Of a stretch of 64,000 nt of DNA, positions 1 to 12,900 are shown piece after piece. This DNA is from Brienomyrus brachyistius (Eukaryota > Chordata > Actinopteri > Osteoglossiformes > Mormyridae). The notes beneath the pieces were generated by a model that was given only the letters and a program-made list of their open reading frames with translations, did no database searches and had not been told where the DNA came from. The stretch covers positions 14,068,435 to 14,132,434 of the forward strand of contig NC_064538.1 in the NCBI RefSeq assembly GCF_023856365.1. The letters are read 5' to 3'. The position numbers and the translations under genes are program-made. Every line of letters begins with the position of its first letter. Positions within the stretch are counted from its first letter, which is position 1.

Positions 1-3000
1 CTGGTGGATATTCCCTCTTATCCAGAAATAGTGTTGGGGGCTTGTGGAGATCAGAGGCCTCCAGAAAAGCTGCAAGAGTGGATGAAATCCATCCAGAGAC
101 AGATGGTTAATGCGCTTCTTCAGTGTTGCATGAAAGTTGAGTCGAAAGTTGGGTTAGGGGTATTGTGAGGTTGACAGGCAAACCAGTTTGATGACTGCAG
201 GTATCCTGTGGTGGCGAAGTGAGAAAGAAAACGTGAGGAGTTCAAGGATTTGGAGGCACCTTGAAATGGAGCTGCTGCTGCTTCAGATGGTGAGGTGTCA
301 GCTGAAGTGGTCAGGGTATGAGGATGGCACCTGATCGGCTCCTAAGGGAGCTGCCGTACCGGATCCAGGCTCTGGGAGGGGAGGGGTCCCAGGGCACACT
401 GGAGGGATTATATCTCCTAACTCACTGTTCCTCAATGCAGTCCTCAGGCACCCCCAGACGGTCCGCGATTTTTCTCTCTCTCAGTGGAGTCCTCACTGGC
501 TTGAGGGGATTCCCCAGAATGAAATGGAGTCTGTTGTCATGGCACAGGTGGTCTGCTCTGACCTGCTCGGCCTTCTTCCACCACAGCCCCACCAGGCAAA
601 GTGGGGGGGGGAGGGGGGATGAGATGAATCATGATGACTAATCATTAATCTAGACAGTGTGAACTTTTAACAACCACCTAATATGAGAGGCAGCGGGACA
701 CAGATTTCTCAAATCAAGTTGAAATTACGTTTAATCTTACCTCTCTGTAGTTATGCTATATTACTATGAAATGTACTTTATACTGAGTATAATAATTGGT
801 TAAGTAAGGGTTAATGTAGACAAGCCGTTCACTTTAAACATCTTTTAAAGCTTTACCATTTAAAAACATATAATGCGTGGTTTGGAGTGCATTAACACAC
901 TAATGCCACAGTTACCACACATTTTGCTTACCTTTGCCAATGATCAAACATTTTGCATAGCTACGACCCAAACCAGTGTGGTTCATTTAAAAATTTTCCG
1001 TTGCTAAGACAATAATCCAGTCGTTACTTCGAAAATTGCTCGTTGCTAAGCCCAGCTGCTTGTCTTTAGGTACAAATCTGTCAGCCAAATCTGTAGTTAA
1101 TGTGCTTCAAGCCTTGCATTATGTGTTTTTAAATGCATGCCGGCAGAGGCAAAGAAACCTTTGTGTACATCTTGGCGTTAATTAAAACCGGACTTGCATA
1201 CCAGCCCGTTTCTGCAGGTTAAACAGGACTGTGAAGTATGACTGGACTACAAGTGCATCACATGAGTTAATCATATTGGTATTAAATCACTGACCACAGG
1301 TCCTGTCCTTCAGCCTGAAGTACTGTAATTGTTATAAGTGATCTGCAGCTTTCTTTGTTTTTATAGTTTCCATTAATTTTATATTGTGTGAGTAACGTCA
1401 GTTGGAATTAAACATTGTAATCGCATTTTGACTTACTGCTGCGATTCGCCTGGCTGGCACTATGTGTGCGGTTAGAGAAAACCAATCAACATCCCTCTGA
1501 CCAATCAGATGGGAGAATTCAACACCATCATGGTATAACGTAATTGAGCGTAAGTGTGAAATATGATTGAATTAGACGTATTGACGTTTATTTAGCTGGG
1601 TCTGAATGTGATGTGCAGTTTTGTAGTCAGGGGGCAGGCTGACTGTGTGTCCGGTGTAGAGAAGCCCTTGGCCTGATTCTGAGGAACCCCGTCTCGAGGG
1701 GATTACCCCTCCTGCTATTTCCATTCTCCATTAGGCTCAGCCAGCTGCTACCCTAAAAGCAGGGCTGGGAACATCTCGCTGACCTTTCCCGCCAATGACA
1801 CGCCTGATATTTAGGGTAACATTACTCTTCTGTGCTGCTGTGCATGGGGATTTTGGTGTGTGTGTGTGTGTGGGTTTTGGCTGGTGAGTGTGGAACAGAT
1901 GAAATGCGGCCCGCCTTAGCGAAGGTGGCCATCTTCACTGAAGTGAGGTGTGGGTGATTTATGTAGTGATGATGTGGAAAGCTCAACAGATACAGCCCAC
2001 AAGCTGTGCTCTGCGGTGAAATGCGCTCTGGGTAATCTGAATGTTGTTCTTGTTAGCCGGAGTCTATAACAAGCATTTATCATATGGAAATTCTGACACA
2101 AGCTGTTTTTATAAAGGTTATTTTTTGTACCCTTTTCAGCTTGTAGTAGTTGTATAGACTGCAATATAGTATGAATTGATCTCGTTTCCTTTACACTGCC
2201 TTGTAAATTCGTTTACACTTACATGCCGCGTTGAACATTACTGTTCCGTGATACATCCTTCGCTGTAAAGCCCCTTGGATCATGCCTGCAGTGCTCACAC
2301 TGCTCCAGAGCTCTCCACTACACTTAGGATGGTGATGCAATCTCAGGCAGTGGAGACCTGGTTTAGAGCCTCAATCCCCATCCGGTCCACATGAAAATGC
2401 TACATTTTGGTTTTAATGTTTTGTACATCAGCTGTATTTTCCGGAAACCCGATTACGAGGCAGGTACATATGCCTTTTTTTTTTTAAAATAATAAGACTA
2501 CACAACATGTCCCACACATCTCGTGAATGCAGTCAGCAGTTTTATTTCTGTCATGGTCATTCTAGCAGGAAATCGCAAGGGAAGAAGCGGCTCAGCCGGC
2601 CTCACTGCACACAGCTTTTTCTCGTTTGTATAATTACATTGCTGCACAATTGTCTGCATTTTCTTCTGCTGCATACGGTGCAACAAAATTTGTTTTGAGT
2701 GAGCAAGAGAGAGAGAAGCTTTAAAAGATGAAATTGTCACCAAAGAAAGATGTTTACAGTTTAAATGCGGGTCACGCAAGAGGATTTCATCAATATTCCC
2801 TCTTGTTGCCTAGATTGTAATATAAGTCTGTGTATATGAAGAGGTTCGTAAATTTAATTTGGAGGAATTAAATTTAGTACGGAGCTTAGGACCGTCTCCT
2901 AATTGAAATGACGCTGGATTAGTTTGCTCTCTGCTGAAGTCCTGTAACTTCGCCGCCTCCTTGGAGAGTCTGCCGCCTTTCTGGGTGGGTCATGCAGGCC

Positions 3001-3857
3001 TAACCGGTAAAATGGGAAAATAAACAGCATCTGTTATACCAAGTGATTCTACCATGCAATACCAGGACCATATGTGTTTAGAGATTCTTCATTTCATTGC
3101 GTTTTCTTGCTAAATATGAAGGGGGTGTTTTTTTTTCTTCATGATAAGCCACTAACAGTCAGGCTGAGTGAGGAATTGTGGGGGGGGGGGGGGGGGGGGG
3201 TCACCTGGCCACTGGCATCAGTTGTAATGCTCTGGAAGGCTGACATGACATTCGCTGCCCGGTATTTATGATGGGAATTCCTTGCCAGCACATGCTGCGG
3301 CCTCCTGCGCTGAGGCTGATGGATGCATGGACACAACCCCGTCCCCGCAGCCTGCTGGCCCCAGTTGGGGGGGTCCATCCGGGCATCGGGGGGAGCCGCT
3401 CACACCCAAGCTGAGCACCCCCCTTTTGAAGTGCCGCATGGAATGCTCCAGTCACGCAGGGAGCACATAGAAACGAATAAGGGGGATCAGGCGATTCTCG
3501 CGGTTGGGCTTTTTTAGCGGCTATTTCCAGCCGGCTGTGTGTTCGACTGCTCCCATTGGCTGTGGCTGTTTCTGCAGAGCCCGGTGCAGCCCCCTGTAAG
3601 AGATACTTACGTATTTTATGGAAGCCCTTTCAAAATGTTACCCTGCAAGACAGGAAGGACTTCATCATGCCATGCCTGTCACGCACATGAAAGATGCCTC
3701 TTTCCATCTCTTCTTTTTTTCTCATTTAAAAGCTGACCATCACTGTTTTTTATAAAATGCGTGCCCCTTAATAAACGCCAGCTTGTGATATACGGCACTC
3801 ATGCGGCGGGCCTGTGCGGTCTGAGTCTAACATTTCATTGTGTCCAATCTTCAACAG
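1..3857 (+). other. cacna2d3: Intron of cacna2d3 (3' part), no exon recognised
   Basis: This is the stretch upstream of the first recognisable exon. That exon starts in the middle of a codon, so this stretch ends as an intron. I translated the longer open frames and saw no alpha2delta or other familiar protein. It holds a short TG microsatellite near 1853-1872, a G homopolymer of about 21 at 3180-3200 and otherwise unremarkable AT-rich DNA. A diverged or short upstream exon could be missed by eye. Confidence 0.6.
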
Positions 3858-3919
3858 CTGTGGGGATCCAGATGAAGCTGGAGTTCTTCCAAAGAAAGTT
3901 CTGGACAGCTAGCCGACAG
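3858..3919 (+). CDS. cacna2d3: cacna2d3 exon a
   Basis: The acceptor is ttcaacag and the donor is CAG|gtaaac. The first two bases finish an Ala codon, followed by VGIQMKLEFFQRKFWTASRQ. This lies in the region just before the alpha2/delta boundary in the family. It ends in phase 0, so the next exon starts on a whole codon. The preceding exon is outside the window. Confidence 0.93.
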
Positions 3920-6900
3920 GTAAACCCCAGTGCTTGTAGGGGCAGTGCTGTTAGAAGGGCAGTATGTTGGACGCCATACAGGGATGGATTTTTGAAAGTG
4001 GGGCAGCTCTCTTATTTAGGTGGGGCTTGAGGTTGGGGGTTAGGGGGCGCTGCTGAGCCATGCTAGCTTTGGGACTGTATGTGGACCTTAACACAAGTGC
4101 GAGGATCACAGATTCCCGGAAAATTGAAATCTCACAGACAGAATGCTGTGATATGGTTTATTATCCTTGGGTGTTAACAAATTGGGAAGCAGAAGATGGA
4201 CGATGAGGGAATTATGTTTGGCGGTATTTTTCCCGCTCTCTGACAATGCAGCATGTGTTTTGGGTGACGGTTGTATCTCAAAGATCCAGTTAAACCCTTG
4301 GATCCAGTTAAAAAGTTATATCCAGTGAGACAGACTAGGTGCCAGAATTGGTTATTAGATATCTATAGACTATGAGTCAACTGAACTGCAGTTCCACGAA
4401 ATGGTTCCTCTTTCAGGGCAGTCTCTCTAACCGCCAGACCACTGGCGTTAGAAGCTCATTCATTCCTTCATAATTTAGCACTGAACGCTTCCATCTTTGT
4501 TTAAAGCGTATTGTTTGTTTTTGTGATTTTTGGCGTGTGCCTTCTGCGGCCGCGGTCGGCCTCATTTGCATTTCTGGCACTTTCGCAAGCGCCGTTGCCA
4601 TGCACGGGTGCGTGTTTGTTTACTCTGGCTGCTCTTCTCCTCCCCGGGCGCATGGCGCAGTGTGCCGCCCTCGACGGGATGTGCTCCATAAGCTGCGAGA
4701 ATGAGGTGAGTCGCCGGCCGCTGTCCTTGCCGCCCCAGGGTCCCCACCTGCTCTGCCCATCACTCACCTCCCTGTCTCTCCACTGCCACCCCCCCCCTTC
4801 GGCCCTGATCCAGGATATCAGCTGTTACCTCATCGACAACAATGGCTTCATCCTGGTGTCTGAAGACTATTCCCAGGTACAGCACTGCCTTCTAACGACT
4901 GAGCCATGTTCAGTAAAATCACCCATTAACTAAACGTGGGGGATCATTACCGCGGAAATCCAGCCCTGGACGCGCAACATTACAAGTACTCAACACTGGG
5001 GGTACACAGTGTTCAGCAGCTCTTAAAATTTTCTGCCATTAAAAACGCATTGATCTTCCAGCTGCTTTTGCAGCTTCCAGCTGCTTTTAGACTGTGTTTG
5101 GTAGCATAGGACACAAGGCAAGGGATGCCAGGGCATCACAGGCTGCACAGGCTATGTGCAGTTTAGACACATCACTGCACCTCAGTGCATGTCTTTGTAT
5201 TGTGGGAGGAAGTCCATGCATCACGGGTAGAACAGACAAATGGCAGACTCATACGCAGGCTACCCACTGTGCCTGCTTGGTAGCACGCAGCAGCTGATAT
5301 GGACGCTGAAGCAGTAATTTCTACAGAGGAATTTCTCCTGTCTCCTCCACAGACAGGTGTGTTCTTTGGTGAAGTGGAGGGGGCTGTGATGAGCAAGCTG
5401 CTCGCCATGGGCTCATTTAAAAGGTGAGGGTGTGTTTTTTTTTTTTTGGGGGGGGGGAGGGTGCACTCTGGGAGGAATGGGCTGTTTTTGGGGTTGGTGT
5501 GGGGGCACCTAGAATGTAGTAGAGAGCTTGGTGCCTGGCCACATCTCATCCAATTATGCTCGGTATTCACATCTAAATATAAAAAGGGTATATTCATTCA
5601 TAATGCATTCATAATGCACTCATTATGCATGCATAGAACATGCTGTGCACTTTCATAATGCATTTATAATGCATTCATAGAACATTCATAAGCAGCAAGT
5701 TCACCTTAACATCCTAAAATCCCTTAACAGCTTCGATATACATTAATAATAAACATTACATGATTATACAACTATAATGTTTGTTATTATTATATCATGT
5801 TTGTTATTAATGTATATTACAGCTGTTAAGGGATGTTCGGATGTAAACATACATGATGTTTATGAATGATTTCTGAATACTTAATGAATATATTATGAAG
5901 GTGTACTGAACGTTTTATGAATGCAACATAAAACCATTATGAAGGTGCAGTTAATGTAAAGTGCTACCAAAAAATTTGCCTACATAGTTTTTTCCCTCAT
6001 TCAAACCATTTAACTATGGACACAGGTAATTAAATATCAAGGACAAAATATTGTATTGTTTAAAAAAATGTTAACGGGCATCCCTGGGACCCGAAATCCG
6101 GCCTGAGTGCGTCGTCTCTGAGAAGCTGCTGTAGCTGAATGCTCTGCATGTTAGAGGTCGCACAGCATCACCTAAAGGTGCCAGTGCTGATTAGCTGACC
6201 ATCAGCAACCTGCTGCCTCCTGACAGGCCCAAAGGTGCGGCCAATCCCCACACTGACGAGCTAAACTGCAGACCCAGCTAGCAGATGCCAGAGCTCAGAT
6301 GAGAAGCGTAGTCTGAGAAAGAAGATTCGACCCACAGTCCTAGACAGCACTACAGGCAGCCAAAGCAGTCATCCCTCCGTTTTGACGCGGATCAGTCCTG
6401 TATTAGCGATTTAGCTCCATGCTAATCCCAGAGTCTTTGGGAGGAGAGAAGCTGACAGAAGAAAATCTTCAATATTTAATTTCACCAAAGTCAAATGAAC
6501 TGCTAATGCTATCAGTTCCTTTAGCTTTAATTGAATCAAGACCCACATTCCTTCCTGCTGTCATTGCTAATGACAGATAATCAAAACTTCCCCCCTGGCT
6601 GTATGCAGAGCGGCCCTGGTCTATTAAGACTGTGTCAAGCTGCGTCTGACGTCCCATTAGTAATCGTCTCCAGATTGAGCCTCCTCTGAACAGGCTGAGC
6701 CCCTAAAGCCCCCCGCTTTCCACACCACACTCTCCCCACACCTGACTCCTACGTTCCCGTGAACTTTTGGGAAAACAAAAGCTGAGATCTCCCAGACGCT
6801 TTCTCAAGACCACCTCGGGCATTTAATAAACACACCGCATTCTCCGTCGAGAGAGTCAATCCGCTCCCCGTGAACCCCGTGATGCTTTCAGAGGCCATTC

Positions 6901-9900
6901 AGTGCAGAGTTGACATTCATCTTATTGCCGCTGTGCGCCATTAGTGGGACCTAGACCATGGAGCCAGCTCTGATTGGTCAGTCTGGTCTTAAAGCATTTA
7001 CCAGCCCCTTCAAGGGCAATTTTTTTTCTGCTAGCGTGGGCCTAAGCGCATGTTTAAAGCATTTATTTACACTTTTTTAAAATGAAATATGAGTCTGTTT
7101 TCATAGTGCGTATGCTTTAAATGACTTTACGTGGGAGATGTTATGTCGAGGTACTGTGGAATACTTGTATTTCTGCTGGAGTATAACATTGTATAATCAT
7201 GTCTCTACCTTCTCCTTTATTTCACAGCTGAAGGCATTATGCCCGTTTTCTTAGCAGATGCTTTCATCCAGAGAAACGTCTATAAGATGCTTACATCAAT
7301 GTTTCCCTTTTTTCCGCCACTTTGTATATGGTGATTATCCCACGCCACTGATTACCACATACTACTAATTGGCACTTACCAGATTTACGTATCACATTGC
7401 TGTTAACCTGTTGGTTCAGGATCAAGTGCGTTTTCTGAAATTTTTCTTTTCAAAATTTGTCCATGATCTTCTGATTGTAGGGTGGCTTATTCTCAGCTGC
7501 ATTTGATCATGTGACAAGTGCACTTAAAGCCTATTGGACAAATGAATGAAATATCACTTATGCTCAAAGCTTTTTCTTTAAGCCACTTACATCCATCCAT
7601 CCATCCATTTTCCAAACCGCTTATCCTACTGGGTCGCGGGGGGGTCCAGAGCCTATCCCAGAAGCAATGGGCACGAGGCAGGGAACAACCCAGGATGGGG
7701 GGCCAGCCCATTGCAGGGCACACTCACACACCATGCACTCACACATGCACATCTACCTCAGCATGTTTTTGGACTGTGGGGGGAAACCGGAGTACCCGGA
7801 GGAAACCCCACAACGACATGGGGAGAACATGCAAACTCCACACACATGTGACCCAGGCAGAGACTCGAACCCGGGTCCTAGAGGTGTGAGGCAACAGTGC
7901 TAACCACTGCACCACCATGCCACCCCAAGCCACTTACAGTACATTCATAATTGAACTATCAGTACTAAGCTTGTTTTATTTGGCTTCTATAAACACTCAC
8001 GCACACACAGCACACCACGGTTCAAACGCCACACCGGCTTAAAAAATACTGGCTTGTATCGTACATGTAAGTGTCAGCTGAAGTCATCCAAGTTCTTAGA
8101 TTATGGGTAAAATTAGCCTGGCCTCTTCTGGGACCTGAACCAGGATCCACTGAGTCTCCAGTGCAGTTCTTTAATCACCAGGCTAATGGCTGCTCTGGTG
8201 CAGTTGCTGTTTTCGAAGGTATGCATGAGCGTGGCCAGTCCTTAGTCTCCAGCGCCATGTCGAGGGTCTAACTCGGTCCTTCGGTCCGTGTTTGGATGGA
8301 TATAAGATCCAGTGATTAAACCTCTCTGGTGTTTTCTTGCTTGGCGCTCTCCAGAACCAGTGGAATGATAAATCAAGAGATAATTTACTGAGGACCTGAA
8401 AAAGCCAGCATACAGCACCTTATGTAGAACTCTATCATTTGTAGGTGATCTGGTCATTATAGTCTGTGCATTTAGAGGTTTTACCTTCTCCGGTTGCTTG
8501 TTTGTTTTTGTGTCACATAGGCTTCTCTGTGAATATTGTCTTAGCTGCTTTACACAGCCAGAAAATTCAACTGAAACTAACTAACCGGACCTGAAGCGAG
8601 TGCTTCCCAGCACCATTGTGTAGAACTGGATCTCCTCTCAGACCTTTCTTCCTTTTTAGGGTCACTCTTTACAACTATCAAGCCATCTGTAAAATCGATG
8701 CCGAGAGCAGTGCCAGTGCACGCAGCTTATTAGATGTAAGTATTTTCAAGCATGACCTCTAAGCTATTTTCTACCTATGAAGAATTTCATGGTTGTGCCG
8801 TTCACCTTTTGATGTCCCGGAGGAACAGTACATCATTACTGATTTCCTCTACATTATATATGTGTCCTACATGGTATATTACTTACTGCTTTCACATAAA
8901 TATGTTTTTGAAGTTAGATTTCCTCCCCATTCACTGCATGCGAAATACATTGTAAAAACAAATTTATGAAAAGAAACAATATTATTGCTGCATTTGTCAA
9001 CTGCACTTAAAATTCTTTCTCAGTTTTGGTCTATTCCTAGTCTTTACTCTATTTTAGTCTATGTTATTTTGGTTTTTGTTTCGTAATGCTGAGTAATCAG
9101 CCGGAGACTATATAATTAACAGTTCATGAAATTCAGTGCAATTACACAAGTATGGATACCTGCATATTTCTACATTTTACTGGAACCTGGGCACAGAGCA
9201 GCACTGACAAGTGCAGATTTATGTCGGTAGTTTTATATGCCATAATTTTGTGGGTTGGACTTATGTGCTGTCTGTGATTAAGTTCCGAACAGTCAGTGAC
9301 AGGTCTTTAAAAGTGGATTCTGGATCTTTCTCTCAATTCCATATCTCACTGCTAATATGTGGTATTTGATTTATTTGTTGCCATTTGGGGAAATTCTCTC
9401 CTAGGTGGTCCCCACACATGACAGCTGGGGTAGCCACATTCATAATGACATGAAATTCAGTAAGCTGTCCTTTCATTGAGCAGTTTACGAGTATGCACGT
9501 AGATCTCTGTTTTGATCAGACCGGCTTGATGTAGTAATTTCCCTGTTTTTTATCGTTTCCTTTCATTTTGTTTTCTCTCAGCCATACCTCGCTGTCTTCG
9601 CTGCTGTGAAATGGCTCTTCACTGAACTTGTCATGTAAGGACACCTGGACTGACTGTTTTACGGTGGCTTGGCTGCCCTGTAGGGCCGGCACTCCGATGC
9701 TGTGGGGTTATCGCGTGCCGTTCGCACATGAATCGCGGTGGCGTTTAATCGTAACCGTATGTGGTGGCGCTGAGCTGGTGTCTCCCCGCCCCACGTGATT
9801 TTAAGGCCTTCCTCCTCTCTCCTGGGTGGTCTCTACGCAGTCTGTCTTTCTTAGTAATTATGGGATACAAGTTAAAGATTTCTTAATGTGCGTAATGTTT

Positions 9901-12900
9901 TCGATCAAGGTAGCCTTTAGAGTTTGTCGTCCCTTTTGTGTTACACGTCAGTAAGAAACGTGGCTGATGGGCGCACGTTAACGAATGAACCTGTTTTATG
10001 CTTTCATTGAACTGAAAATTAAATAACTAGCTGTGTTGTTTGCTTCCAGACCTGTAACATTTAATTCTGTCATCTTCAATTTCTAGATTTCTAGTGGAGT
10101 TTAACCTGTACAGCTGGTGGCACTCAGACCTCACTGCAGCAGGTGAGTTTGACGGCGGGGGGGGCTGGGCACCTGGTGACCCGACACACTGTCCCACAGG
10201 CCTTGCCTGCTCCCGGCTGCCCAGTGTCTCTGATTGGATGGGAAGGCTCCTGCCCCAAACTTTCTCATACTCATTCGTCTGAGCGATTATGAGATAAAGA
10301 CAGGCAGATCATCTGAATGAGTCTGGCACCTACATGCACTTTTTCTACTGTCTTTCATCCATCCTTTTTTTTCTCTGTTGTACGAATAGTTTTGTTTTTG
10401 TTGCCTTATGAATAAAAAGAATAAGATTATAAAGATAATGGATATCAAAGTCTAATGTATTAATCCTTCGGTCCTTGTGAGGCATTAAAACGTTTGGCAT
10501 ATAATACAATATGTACCTGCAATCACATGCATTGGAAGGCACTTAATACATAGTACTAGGTAGAATGCGATTCTGCTTCTGGAACCATCTCAGGGATAGA
10601 GCAGTTATGCGCTAGTACTGTTATTTTCTTAACTTGCGGACTTCCTGTCTGGCTCTTCCACACTCATTTCGCCACGTCCCCACCTCATTAACTAGGTGTT
10701 TTGGCCACCAAAATGCCATTGACTAGATGTTTTTCTTGTTCATTACACCATTCTTTGTAAACTCCAGACACTGTAGTTTGTGAAAACCGGGTTGCTGATT
10801 CAAAGATGCTGGAACTGTCATGACTGGCACCAAGTCACCCCACATTCAGAATCACTTAGTCTTAGCTGTTCTAACACTTAGCCGCACAATAACTGAACCT
10901 CTTGGCCCTTTCTCTGTGCTGCATGTATTCATTTGTGGCCGCAGGATTCGCTGACTGCATGCAGTGTGCCCTAATAAAATGGCCATTAAGTGTACACTGC
11001 CGCCAGACCATCTACAAAGGAGTGCGATAGTGTCGCATCACATGACCTGGTCACCTGACCTAAACAGTAGAGATTGTTTTGGAGGAGTTTGACCAGAGAG
11101 TGAAGGAAAAGCGGCCAATGAGAGCTCAGCATATATATGGGACCTCCTGCAGGACAGCTGGAAAAGCTTCCCATGAGACAACCTCATTGAACTGGTGTAG
11201 AGGAAACAGTTGGGTCAGCCAGTCCCTGGAGCAATTGAGGCTAATGGCCTTGCTCAAGAGCCCAATGGTGAGATCACTCTGCCGACCACAGGATCTGAAC
11301 CAGCGACCTTCTGAGTCTCAACCCACAGAGCTACCACCCCAACAATTTTTTTTTGTTTAAAACTTTTTTCGCCAGTGCATAATTCCACATATGTTATTTT
11401 ATAACTTGATGTCTTTATAATTATTCCTAAATGTAGAAAATAGTAAAAATAAATATTTCTGTGTATAGGTGTGACCAGCCTTTTGACTGGTACTGTATTT
11501 ATCATATGTATTAATTTATAAAAAATAATAAACAAAACATTTGAATACAGCATATAAATAAACACACAAGTTAAAGACAGACCTAAAATGTACCGTAACT
11601 GTATAGTCACGTCAAAGTCAGTAGTTTCAAGGTGTAATCTGTGTGAATTGGTTTGTACAGTAAACTGTTTATCCTAATGTAAGGACAGTGTTAGAGGCAG
11701 AATTGGGTAATTCAGGTCCAGAGAGTAAAAATCCAGACTAAGATTTTGTCTCAATCGACCAGTTGAGCATAAAGAGTAACAATCACAGAGTACTCGCCTG
11801 GTTGGTTGAAGCAAAACCTAGGTCTGGACTTCAACTCTCTGGAGCTGAACTACCTCTCCCCCCCCCCCGGTTAGGGGAAGGCATGGTTTCCCGTCCCGCC
11901 AAATGTGGCTCCTCGTTGTCTTAGCCCTGTAGGAGAATGTTGGAGACCCAATTTTTAGGAGCCCATTCTGACTGTGAGTCGTCTGCGATGGGGTCACATG
12001 AAGTAATCCAGAGATTGCAGTCACGAGCCGCTCTGCTGGGTCTCCATCCTGCTGGCATGTGCTTCTGTAGCCCCCTGGACCTGAACGCGCTCCGCAGTCA
12101 TTAAAATAGCTGCATAGAAACGGGCTTCTTTGAAATGTTCAAGCCTCCCTTTGATTGCAATTTGAATGTTTGCTTAAGATGAGCTTGCTGATGTGGTGCG
12201 TTTTTCATACAGCCAGGTACAAGCATAGTCTTGTGGCTTTTAGATGTTTAATGCAACCACAAGAATGTGTTTGGCCTGTATCACATTTTCCTTTATAGAA
12301 CAATTCAACATAGACTTCAGTGTATGCTTTGTATCAGGTTAGAATACACTTATATGCAAGCAGGGGTGTTTCCTATTTATGCAGTGTGTCTTCCAGAAGG
12401 ATCAGTTTGTTGAGAGGAAACTATAATCTCTTGTAATCTATTTGTCTGTGTCAGTATGGCTCAGATGACCTGACAGACTTGTATTCAGTGTAGTAATGTT
12501 ACTAACCGCTTGTAATTTAACTAAATTAGCACTAGGTGGCAGCATCTTGAAACTAATAATAGCTGTTTGAGGTCAGAAAACTTTTCTTTGTGCTGCGGTC
12601 TTAGTTTGCTTGTATTTGTATTTAGCTTGCTTGTCCTTGTTTTATTTATTATGGAACTATTTGAGTGTTAATTTTATTAGTTTATTTTTACTATTTGGCT
12701 AAAGAGTGAGTTAAATGAAATATATAATTAAATTGAAATGTAAAACTCTTGTTTTGTTTTTTTCCCATGACTTGTGAAATAGCTGCAGATTTCGCAGGGT
12801 GGCTGCCGTCGTCCCGCCCGCTCTTTCTCGTGACCCGTGCACCTCTCGTTTCTGCGTTCTAGCCGCAGCGCAGCGGAGTGGCAGGACCACGGTGGTGCCA

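Larger units (their letters stand above)
5424..8659 (+). other. cacna2d3: cacna2d3 intron carrying an inverted-repeat element and a SINE
   Basis: A 3236-nt intron. It starts with a T/G-rich tract and contains an imperfect foldback element (about 5590-5970) and a full-length minus-strand SINE (7586-7925), both listed separately. No exon is seen; the joined protein is continuous across it. Confidence 0.75.
10143..12862 (+). other. cacna2d3: cacna2d3 intron with two interspersed repeats
   Basis: A 2720-nt intron. It contains a DNA-transposon-like repeat (about 10690-10996) followed directly by a Tc1-derived copy (about 11005-11497). The remainder, about 11500-12860, shows no recognised family apart from a C-run near 11859-11868. 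Confidence 0.75.
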
